From Struthio camelus (taxonomy: Eukaryota; Chordata; Aves; Struthioniformes; Struthionidae): a stretch of 64,000 nt of DNA. Each line of letters opens with the position of its first letter. Positions within the stretch are counted from its first letter, which is position 1. A program made the position numbers and the translations under genes. Of this stretch, positions 28,701 to 64,000 are shown piece after piece. The notes below the pieces were generated by a model. That model made no database searches. It was not told the DNA's origin and was given only the letters and a program-made list of their open reading frames with translations. The stretch lies in NCBI RefSeq assembly GCF_040807025.1, contig NC_090982.1:53117112-53181111 (forward strand), read 5' to 3'.

Positions 28701-31700
28701 AAAAGAAATCGAAGTAAGAGTTGCAAAGGATCTATAAGAGTATTTTACTGAAATACCCCTATAAGAGTATTTTACTGAAATACCCCTATAAGAGTATTTT
28801 ACTGAAATACCCTAACTGCCTCTTTGCAGCTGGTCAAGAACGATTTACTCTTCCCAATGATAATTTGGGGTCAAAGGGAATCCTAAAATGAAACTGGGCT
28901 ATTCTATGAGCAATAGAAATGTCCTGTAAGCACTCAGAGCGTAATCCCATACTATGGCAATACTCTCACTCTCCTCGCCTACTGTCCACAGCAATGCCTC
29001 ATATCAACCCCAAGTCCTCCTTGGCTACCCTCTCTTCTACTATCATCTCTGACCCCTCCATGATAGACATACCCTCAGTTCCTTGCAGGTCTCCAAGCTA
29101 CTGGGTAAATAAGAGATGCCTCACTGGTTCAGAGCTATACTTGTGATGACTGAGTGGTGGTCACGATCATGCTGATGGACCATCTGAAACGCTAAACAGA
29201 ACTGATGATTTGCTGAATTCTCTCCTCACTGGGAGCGCTAGTTGCTGTTTTCACAAAAATTTTTCAAGTTAAATAACCTAACGGGAGATTATTGTTCTAA
29301 GCAATTGAAACTGGCTAAAGGCTCAAAAATCACTAATGAGAAAACAGCACGTGGACCAACAGCATGTTCATATAATCTCACTCGCTTAAAACATGACCCT
29401 GAGAAACAGAAAGAGGTACTAGGTTATGCATAACTGGAATACAACGCTAGATTTGACAGCGTGTTTCTGCTGCAGCCAGGACAGGTTGCTTCTTCCAATG
29501 CAGGCCTGAGAAAAAGGGGGATCTCCTCTTCAGCTGTAGATGAAATTTCATTTACTTCACCTCTGGAGGGTCTTTGCAACAACTAAAAAGGCTAGAATCA
29601 TTTTAAGATATAACTTTTGATTCAAGGACATAGCTTCCTTCTAAATTTCCAGCAAATTCTCCAATTGCAGAATTGCACACAGAACACTGACTCTGATTGC
29701 AGCAAATAAATAAAAATACTGAAGTACTCAGTTAAAGCTATCGAAAGATATATTATGTATTCAATAGAGTGTTTGGAGTAAATGTGCCTTGAAGACACTG
29801 CTAAAAGCTACTCATTTATTCAGCTATTATTATTTAATACTTTTTCCTGAGAGCAGGAAAGAGACTTATTACCTTTGTGCTGGGAAGGCAGAGTAGTTCT
29901 GAATGCAGCTTCAGCACTGCAGCAGGCCAACTGACAATTTCAATACAAATCCTGAAGATTTTTTTAAAATATTGAAGCTTCAGAGAAGTTTGTAAAGCAG
30001 TTTGGGAGCTCAGAAGTAGTTGGAAGAAGAAAACAAGAAGGTTGAAAGGAAGAAGCATGAGAAGCACAAAACAGAAAGGACCCAAATATCAGAGGACTGT
30101 ATAAATTCAGAAATACACTGAAAAATTCGGGTCTTACTAAAAAACAAAACAAAAAGACCTAAAACTGATGTGTGCCCATCCTTAGCATACATTTAAGTTG
30201 ACAAGCCCAAGAATCTATCATTTTCTTTTATATGATATTTTGTTTGATCCTACCTGCCCGGGACGGACAACAAATTGGAGAATTGGTATAGGCATTGAGA
30301 AAGACAGTGCCATATCTCTTCATAAAATTTATAAAAGGCAAGGCCACAGTCTGATTTCCTGGATAAAATGTCAAGCGTCCATCCTGCAATCAAACAGAAA
30401 AAAAAAGACTACATAAACAGCATTATCCCAAATCATTGCTTGCAGTAATTCTCACATTCATTACCCTGCAGTTGTATTACGGAAATGCTGCCAATTTTAC
30501 TCAAGTATGGAAAAGAAAGTGTTGAGAAGGCTTTTGTTAGTTCAGTATGAAACGAATTACTCACTAAAAAATGTTAACTACTAAAGATAACTGTACTTTT
30601 TCACAATAAAATTACTTCCTTTGTACTGCTATATGCATTCTAAGCTTCAATTTTTGCAGGAATTGTTTCTCCTTTAGCGTCCTACCACAATGCGTTAAAT
30701 AGGAGTAGGCATGGTAAAAAATTAAAAGGAGTCATACAGAATCCTGGTGCAGACTTGTGCCCTGGTGCTGACTTGTGCACTGGTATGTATGCCTGTGTGT
30801 GTGTGTGTGTCTGTGTGTGTGTGTGTGCGCGCGCGCGTCACCAGAATAGTGTCCCTCATCCCTCTCCTTCTAATAAAGTTTTATCCACACCATGCCTCTG
30901 TGAACTTATTCCAAATTACATCCAGGAAAAGTGATTAGCAAGCTGAAAGGAGGCAATTCTCCATTGAAACGCAATCTACAATGGCTCCCTTGTAATACTT
31001 TACTGACCCTTCATTTTATCCATTTCTTTAGCAACGATTTTAAATTGATGACTTTAAAAAAACCAAAAAACCTCAGAACTTTTGAATCAATACTTCTACC
31101 GTATAAAATTAAAAATGACAGGAAACCAGGTAATTGTACACAGCTTTGTTTTAGGTTACTGTCTTTTTCCATCGCTTGTGTCTCTTCCTGTGGTTCAGTA
31201 AGATGTCTTGACTCAGCCAGCCTTAAACTATACTGCTCTTTGTTGAAAGGACTGTTGACAGTGAACCTGCAAAGACTTTCATAGATCTCCCAAGTAACTC
31301 TAGGCATCTGAGTAACCCTCCCCCAAATTTGGGACAGTAGCATGAATAGCTTAACATATGCATAGCTTAAAGGTCGTGTTTTGCACAGCATTTAGTTTGC
31401 AAGAGCAAGTAGGCAGGGATTGGAGTGCATCAAACTCAAGCTACAAATCCACCAGCTACTGGCTCATTTGTACCAAAGACTATGTACAAACGTGTACAAA
31501 TCACCACCTCAGACTCTGCGCCATAAACGCTAACATGTAAATTCTTATCTCTAAGACATATAGTCAGTGGACTATCCTACTAAATACTTTAAATTATCTT
31601 ATTTTTATTAGGGGAGAATAGGTCACATATGAGAAATCACAGTAAAATAGGTGATAAATGATTGTTATTCTGTGGTAACTTACTTGTCCACCCACGGCCT

Positions 31701-33249
31701 ACAAGCATCAGCAGCCCACAAAAAAATGCTCCGCAGGCCATGTACTGAGCCAGCCTGATTTGCACAACGGGTTCTTGATCTCTGCTGGCCCCAGTAAGCA
31801 TCATTATACGACATTTAATACAGAACTGCACAGTGACTTTTACTGTAATTTTTTAATGTGAAAAACACGGAAAATAATTACTTAGTGAGATACGACCTCT
31901 TCAACAGAAAATATTTAAGTGAACTGCCACTTTTCTCCTCCTGAATCATTACCAACAATCAGCAGATATGGCCAACAGCAAATCAAAGGCGTTGCTTTCT
32001 CTTAATATTGAATAGGCAATTTTATTCAAATAAGAAAAACATCCTGACTGCTTCATTGAAGCTTCCACCTGGAAACAGATGGAGACCTTTGACCATCCAC
32101 TTCAAAATTTAAAGAAAAACACATACAGTCTCAAGGGACGCAAGACTAAGGCCTCGCCATCTATGAAATGTCACCTTCAAAATAATGAAATGTATAAAAC
32201 AGTTGCAAATTCCTCTCTAGCACGTGAGTAAAAGTGAAAACGCCAAAGGACAACAGAAAACGCTGTTAGTACTAGGCAAGTATCTATTGCGAAGCAGATA
32301 GCTTTCAGAAATGGCGCGTTGTTCTTAATTGTTCTTGTACAGAACATCACAGACAAACATCTTTTTTTTTTTTTTTGACACTGGAATATTTGCCGCAGCG
32401 AACATACAAGCTGGTTGCCTCAAGTCATTCTTGCAAGGACACCACCAATGCCTGGAAGATAGTCACGAGTGTCTTCCTGTTTGGAATACATACCAGAACC
32501 TTATTTAGATTTGTCTGCACCTTGAGCCAAACTGGCCCTTGATCAATTCTCCAAACCAAGCAAGGCTTTCCTCAAAGTAAAACCTCGATAAAAACATTGG
32601 CAGCATTCTGTATGGATAGATCTCTTCTCTGTGGTGAGGAAAGGGTAAAAAAAACAAAAACAAAAACAAACTTTCTTACTCTTTTCAGATTTAGTTAAGA
32701 TCAAAAATTATAAAATAAAATGTACTACATAAAATTCCATGAAAAAATGCAGAAGTACAGCCTTAGTTTATACACTTTCTTTATATAAAATGACCAATAG
32801 TTCTGAATGCTATGGCCAACTGTGCCGTCTTTAACCAGAGGAAATATATTTAGTATATGTGTTTCTGAATGAAAAAGATATTCCTTTTTTACCCCTCTGC
32901 GGGATTAAAACAAATTTCGGAGCGTAATAAAGCCACCAGAAAGTTAAAAAAGCATCCCTGCCGGTTCCTATACAATTTTAGTTGTAGAAACCCATCTGGC
33001 AAATTTATAGCGGTTATAGTCATTAAAAGTCCGGCTACGAGGTCCACACACCAACATGCGATGCCCACAAGTTTAACTTGCCGCCCGCCCCGCCTCGATA
33101 CTCACAAAGGAGTCACAAGCCACCAGCACCACGCTGGGCCGCGGCCGCGGCCGCCCCGCAGCCCCCGCCGCCCCCGGCAGCAGCAGCGGCAGCAGGAGCA
33201 GCGCCAGGCCGGCCGGCCGGCCCCGGCAGCCCGCCGCCTCGCCTCGCAT
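13442..33249 (-). CDS. ARSK: ARSK, arylsulfatase K (complete, 8 coding exons, 538 aa)
   Basis: This lysosomal glucuronate-2-sulfatase removes 2-O-sulfate from glucuronate in heparan and chondroitin/dermatan sulfate; human deficiency causes mucopolysaccharidosis type X. The CDS is complement of 13442-13719, 13806-14030, 16247-16471, 17789-17960, 21848-22130, 27989-28148, 30254-30383 and 33106-33249. It totals 1617 nt, every junction is GT-AG and in frame, and human ARSK is 536 aa. Residues about 15-28 form a Leu/Ala-rich signal peptide. The sulfatase signature C86-C-P-S-R starts with the cysteine normally converted to formylglycine. Asp46 in ACDSF and D319-H320 in TADHGEL fit metal-site residues. 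Further conserved blocks are KLDYTSGHHS, NLPHPYPSPSTGENFGSSTF and HPVDYYSSYTKNCTG. No lesion is seen. It shares a bidirectional promoter with SKIC3. Confidence 0.96.
13806..14030 (-). CDS. ARSK: ARSK coding exon 7 (residues 372-446)
   Basis: It reads IARIPVPQNLSGYSL, then PPWILSEFHGCNVNSSTYML and ITYSDGHSVLPQLF, all matching human ARSK. It shows up only by splicing logic (acceptor ttgcttag, donor gtatg) because no long isolated frame marks it. Confidence 0.94.
14285..14345 (-). mobile_element. Possible MIR-type SINE core
   Basis: The stretch around ggtagggaaactgaggaac resembles the conserved acagatgaggaaactgagg core of MIR/CORE-SINEs. The match is short and the ends are unclear. Strand is uncertain; alignment to a repeat library would settle it. 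Confidence 0.3.
15007..15849 (+). other. Unexplained long open frame, 280 codons, antisense in ARSK intron 6
   Basis: The frame is free of stops from 14938 to 15849; the first ATG is at 15007 and an upstream TTG does not count in a eukaryote. The predicted protein is mixed in composition, with a Lys/Arg-rich stretch near residue 200 and no domain, signal peptide or clear membrane segment that I recognise. No promoter island or poly(A) signal is evident around it. It could be chance, a decayed insertion, or an unannotated gene; I do not assert function. Confidence 0.2.
16247..16471 (-). CDS. ARSK: ARSK coding exon 6 (residues 297-371)
   Basis: It encodes GEIISALRDTGLLKRTIIIF, TADHGELAMEHRQFYKMSMY and MVSLVDIYPTML. 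D319-H320 is the conserved late Asp-His pair of the sulfatase metal site. The acceptor is gctgcag and the donor gtgagt. Confidence 0.95.
16472..17788 (-). other. ARSK intron 5, nothing recognised
   Basis: Ordinary AT-rich intronic sequence with a T-run near 17579-17592 and no conserved segment. Confidence 0.6.
17789..17960 (-). CDS. ARSK: ARSK coding exon 5 (residues 240-296)
   Basis: It starts VTYEAIKIPKWSSLSEMHPV, contains YTKNCTGEFTKEEV with an N-glycosylation sequon, and ends AMCAETDAML before a gtaggt donor. Confidence 0.95.
20340..20600 (+). mobile_element. L2-like LINE fossil (reverse-transcriptase end)
   Basis: Translating from about 20428 gives QLVQNVADHLLSNTGFHKHT and then a block resembling LHSL. 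This matches the typical L2-clade motif LVQNAAARLL..T.F..HITPVLxSLHWLP near the end of the reverse-transcriptase ORF. A stop codon follows at once, so it is a dead relic. The upstream tgttgtaactca fits the preceding YCNSLL block. Confidence 0.6.
20760..21010 (-). mobile_element. CR1 LINE 3'-region fragment, reverse orientation
   Basis: The plus strand shows ctgttct, then aagttttccttaatatccaa, then cctggaccttgcttt. This order is characteristic of the reverse complement of the CR1 3' untranslated region. It is short and eroded. Confidence 0.55.
21848..22130 (-). CDS. ARSK: ARSK coding exon 4 (residues 145-239)
   Basis: It contains NRVEAWTRDVDFLLRQEGRP, DWQNTDKAVNW and YLGLNLPHPYPSPSTGENFG, and ends YWLEK at a gtatgt donor. 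It is the largest exon of the gene (283 bp) and joins in frame to the next. Confidence 0.96.
22131..27988 (-). other. ARSK intron 3 (5.9 kb), no gene recognised
   Basis: This is the longest ARSK intron. It is AT-rich with several A and T runs. The minus-strand frame at 25172-25594 (140 codons) has no resemblance to a known protein and no promoter or splice context. Confidence 0.55.
27989..28148 (-). CDS. ARSK: ARSK coding exon 3 (residues 92-144)
   Basis: It reads MWSGLFTHLTESWNNFKGLD and later KYGKLDYTSGHHSV, nearly identical to human. The acceptor follows a long T run (ttccag) and the donor is gtaatt. Phases are 1 in and 2 out. Confidence 0.96.
28149..30253 (-). other. ARSK intron 2
   Basis: It contains a perfect three-copy 27-bp tandem repeat (28732-28812). 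Nothing else was recognised. Confidence 0.6.
28732..28812. repeat. 27-bp tandem repeat, three identical copies
   Basis: The units start at 28732, 28759 and 28786, each beginning CTATAAGAGTATTTTACTG and ending in CCC. All three copies are identical, which points to recent expansion or ongoing homogenisation. It is intronic in ARSK. Confidence 0.97.
30254..30383 (-). CDS. ARSK: ARSK coding exon 2 (residues 49-91), catalytic signature
   Basis: It begins DGRLTFYPGNQTVALPFINF and ends YTNSPICCPSRA. The first Cys of CCPSR (residue 86) is the formylglycine site of the sulfatase family. The acceptor is attgcag and the donor gtagga; it ends in phase 1. Confidence 0.95.
30384..33105 (-). other. ARSK intron 1
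   Basis: This first intron joins the CpG-island exon to the catalytic-signature exon. It contains a TG/CG dinucleotide tract (30794-30838). Other open frames here have no recognisable product. Confidence 0.6.
30794..30838. repeat. Alternating (TG)n-(CG)n tract
   Basis: About 45 bp of alternating purine-pyrimidine, TG repeats followed by CGCGCGCG, is the classic composition for left-handed Z-DNA. It is a length-variable microsatellite in ARSK intron 1. Confidence 0.9.
33106..33249 (-). CDS. ARSK: ARSK coding exon 1 (residues 1-48)
   Basis: The ATG is at 33249-33247. It encodes a signal peptide with the core LALLLLPLLLPGAAGAAG, then PSVVLVACDSF. The donor gtgagt follows at 33105, phase 0. The human segment is VVLVVSDSF. 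The exon is very GC-rich because it lies in the CpG island. Confidence 0.93.
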
Positions 33250-33325
33250 CGGCCGGCCGCGGCGCCCCGCTCCGGGCAGGGCGGGGAGGAAGTAAGCCCC
33301 CGAGAGCAGCCAGCTCGCCCTCGCC

Positions 33326-33360
33326 GGCCCCCGGCCCCCGGCCCCCGGCCCCCGGCCCCC
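33326..33360 (-). repeat. Five tandem GGCCCCC heptamers
   Basis: Perfect 7-bp units run from 33326 to 33360. On the ARSK sense strand they read GGGGGCC, which can form G-quadruplexes. They lie about 80-110 bp upstream of the ARSK ATG, in its promoter or leader. Confidence 0.95.
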
Positions 33361-33427
33361 GGCCTGGGCCCGCCGCAGCCCGGCAGCCGCCTAACAGCCT
33401 CGCCGCGGCGCCCTTGGCCCACACCAG

Positions 33428-33439
33428 ACTACAGCTCCC
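33428..33439 (+). promoter_or_regulatory. ZNF143/THAP11-type motif
   Basis: ACTACAGCTCCC followed by AGCCTGCC fits the extended ZNF143/THAP11 element. The dodecamer is identical to the one in the RFESD island at 3769. Confidence 0.6.
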
Positions 33440-33470
33440 AGCCTGCCTCGGGAACGAGGGCCGGGACGGA

Positions 33471-33489
33471 CCACAACTCCCACAATGCC
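33471..33489 (+). promoter_or_regulatory. Second ZNF143/THAP11-type motif
   Basis: CCACAACTCCCACAATGC is close to the full-length ZNF143 site (ACTACAAnTCCCAGnATGC). It has the same orientation as the first, 43 bp further on. Confidence 0.55.
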
Positions 33490-33510
33490 CCAGGACCGGT
33501 CGCGGCTGGC

Positions 33511-33525
33511 AAAATGGCGGCTGCC
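33511..33525 (+). promoter_or_regulatory. YY1-type motif
   Basis: AAAATGGCGGCTGCC contains the extended YY1 core AAnATGGCGGC. Its plus orientation agrees with rightward SKIC3 transcription. Confidence 0.6.
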
Positions 33526-33564
33526 AGGAGAGAGCCGCGGCACTGACGTAGGCCGGGGGGGGGG

Positions 33565-33576
33565 TGCGCTTGCGCA
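33565..33576. promoter_or_regulatory. NRF1-type motif
   Basis: TGCGCTTGCGCA is one base from the palindromic NRF1 consensus TGCGCATGCGCA, typical of housekeeping CpG-island promoters. Confidence 0.5.
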
Positions 33577-33899
33577 GTGGTGGCGTCGCCCGGTGGCTGG
33601 AACGGGCGGTGGCGGCGGCAGGTGAAGGGGGCCGGGTCCCGCGGTGGCAGAAGGGGGCCGGGGAGAGGGGTGTGCGGAGGCCGTGGTTGGCGGCCTAGGC
33701 AGCCCGGCCGACGCGGGGACGTCGCCGGGTGAGGCGGAGGCGGCAGGCTGCGAGGGCGGCCGGCGCGGCGCGGTGCGGTGCGGTGCCGGGGCGGGAGGCC
33801 CGGGCGGCGGTGCTCAGGGCCGGCTGTGTGCAGCTGCTGCCCGGCCCGGCCCGGCGCTGCCCCTGCTGCTGCAAAGCCCTTCGGAAGCGGCGGCGTGTA

Positions 33900-34755
33900 C
33901 GTTTACGTGATTTCTGGGGGGAAGGGAACTCAAACCTGAAAGTTTCCCGAGGTGGGGTTTTTTTCTTTTTTCTTTGCGTTTGTGATATTTGAGGAGCCTT
34001 TTCCCTCTTAGCCGGCCAGCTTTATCTTTGGGAACTGTTGAGCAATGTGAGGTAAACCTGAATGCCTCTTAGAGTTGTCCTTGAACACTTCCCTGTGCCC
34101 CTTAAATCACTGTGCAGCAGTAGTCAGGAGCAGGATCTGTCATGAACATGTGTGAAGAGGGAGACTGGCTGTGGCCCACATCTCAATGTAAACGGCAGGC
34201 AGACCATGATACTGCTGTAGACATCATGCGAGAGGCGTCCTGCGCACGCACACACTTCTTGGGAAGCTCTTGAGCACAGGCCCACTGCGATATGCATCTA
34301 AAGCACACAGATCACTGTTCAGGAGCTCCTGCTTGGAAAGAAGCTGCATACCTGATGTCTCTCATATGCTAGGGTTCAATGAGTCTAAGGTGGCTCTCAT
34401 ATAACACCTCTCATCCTATTTGTCTTAAACTTGAACTGAAATCTTATTCTGGGATAATTTATTTTTATCTTTTAACTACTTGGAATTTTGACATAATCCT
34501 GTGCTTGATCTAAGCATAAGTAGTACATTTTAGCCGTACTGATTGTTTCAGGAATTGATAGCGTGGTATGCATTTTGGCTTGTTGCGCTATACTTTTGTG
34601 TTTGTACAGATGTGCTTCCTATAACTGTAGCAAGAACTTTGCCTTAAGAGTGCTTTTTTTTAATGTAATTGCAGTAGGATGTAAACAATACTTTGAGTGC
34701 AGTATGTCTTTTTTTGTAAGAACTGATTGTATGTTCTTTTTACATAGTAGGCACA
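33900..34755 (+). other. SKIC3 5' intron, nothing recognised
   Basis: This sequence between the promoter island and the first coding exon probably contains the first intron. It ends in a tandem acceptor tagtag (34745-34750) just before the ATG exon. Confidence 0.55.
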
Positions 34756-63128
<28,373 letters not shown>

Positions 63129-64000
63129 GTAAGTGTTATTACTCCACCTCCTAACTTCAACTTTGAATATAGTGAATGCAGTGGTGTAAAGCATGAGTGA
63201 GGCAGAAAGGCAAAAGATAGCTCTAGAAAGGAATATATGAACCAACCGGTTTTAACTATAGACAAGTTTGAACTTTATAGGTGCTCCAGAAACCTGTAGC
63301 ATATATAACAAGAATCAAACTGGGGGAAAAGAAAATCACTGATTTGTTATAAACTGTCAACAGGTATAGCAATTCCTTGTAACTTATTTTTAAGTGCCTT
63401 AATGTAGTCTCCACACAATGTAGTGGTTTTATGGTCTCAGGAATGATAAACTTTTTAATGATCTGCACGCAGATCTTAGGTACAGATCTGAACCCAGCTA
63501 CTCTTAGCTTGTATAAAGTTGCTGCTTCAAACTTGATCAGAAATCCTTTCTACTTCCTGTTTGAATTTGTATTGACCGGTATAACCTAAAGCATGTATGA
63601 CTGGGTTGTTAGGTGCAAGGATGTGACCTTTCTTCTGAAGAGTGCAGTTTTGCTCACACTTCTGAGTTCCTTTCATGATTTTCTTCTAGTCCTGAGGAAA
63701 CTCAGGGTCACAAATCTAAACAAATAAAAGATTTCAGACTGCTCTTTCATATGAGATAACTCAAGTGTGCTAATTAGATTTTTGTCACTCCTCTAAGGAA
63801 ACTCTGTATATGATTAAGTTATGATACATGACACTGGATCCTCTAGGATGAGAGCACACAAAGATAATTAAACCTTTAACTTTAAGGAGGATCTTAGAAG
63901 TGGCTCTTCAGTTTTCCAGAGTCTCAGATCTAGGCTGTATACATGGGGATTCCTGTGTGCAATTTAAGCAAGTGTAAAGCTCCAGTAACTAATAATTGTT
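63129..64000 (+). other. SKIC3 intron running off the window
   Basis: It starts with gtaagtg. I looked for the next conserved block (the human protein continues STGEYDKAIQAFK) and found none, so the intron is at least 872 bp. Confidence 0.6.

Larger units (their letters stand above)
33070..33900. promoter_or_regulatory. Bidirectional CpG-island promoter of ARSK and SKIC3
   Basis: An island of dense CpG separates the ARSK ATG (33249, leftward) from the SKIC3 transcript (rightward). Within about 150 bp it carries two ZNF143/THAP11-like elements (33428, 33471), a YY1-like AAAATGGCGGCTGCC (33511-33525) and an NRF1-like TGCGCTTGCGCA (33565-33576). YY1 elements of this type commonly sit just downstream of start sites and here point rightward, so the SKIC3 start is probably near 33490-33510. 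The first SKIC3 exon is probably non-coding; CAG|gtgaag at 33621/33622 is one plausible donor. Confidence 0.8.

Noticed and set aside
33078-33910. Open frames in the ARSK/SKIC3 island other than the ARSK signal-peptide frame
   Set aside because: Composition artefacts of the island. Only the minus-strand frame 33106-33249 splices into ARSK.

Overview
The window is vertebrate nuclear DNA, most likely from a bird (or another sauropsid). It has split genes with GT-AG introns, CpG-island promoters, eroded CR1 LINE copies, and proteins clearly orthologous to mammalian RFESD, GPR150, ARSK and SKIC3 (TTC37). These four are neighbours on human 5q15. From general knowledge of synteny this block falls on the avian Z chromosome, but nothing in the sequence proves Z linkage. 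Ortholog calls rest on comparison with remembered human proteins; no database search was run.

Layout, left to right. (1) 8-310, minus strand: the first two coding exons of RFESD, a small Rieske iron-sulfur protein; the rest lies off the left edge. Its likely promoter is a CpG island near 3.3-4.0 kb. (2) 5.1-8.0 kb, plus strand: the single-exon orphan GPCR gene GPR150, with a TATA/CArG-like promoter, a very GC-rich reading frame (507 aa) and a poly(A) signal at 7959. (3) 9.5-10.9 kb: a long, eroded, minus-strand CR1 LINE. (4) 13.4-33.25 kb, minus strand: all eight coding exons of ARSK (538 aa), a lysosomal sulfatase. (5) 33.1-33.9 kb: a compact CpG-island promoter shared by ARSK (leftward) and SKIC3 (rightward), with ZNF143/THAP11-, YY1- and NRF1-like motifs. 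(6) 34.76 kb to the right edge, plus strand: 27 coding exons of SKIC3 giving residues 1-1027 and part of codon 1028; the remaining exons are off the right edge. An old plus-strand CR1 lies in the intron between 45.5 and 48.75 kb.

The genes have separate jobs: Rieske electron-transfer fold (RFESD), orphan receptor (GPR150), lysosomal removal of 2-O-sulfate from glucuronate (ARSK), and the TPR scaffold of the cytoplasmic SKI RNA-decay complex (SKIC3). Only ARSK and SKIC3 are physically coupled, through their divergent promoter. I found no sign of an undescribed multi-gene system. The most unusual points are a 75-bp in-frame minisatellite in the GPR150 tail, the plus orientation of GPR150 relative to its neighbours, a run of five GGCCCCC heptamers just upstream of the ARSK start, and an unexpectedly long open frame antisense to ARSK in its intron 6.
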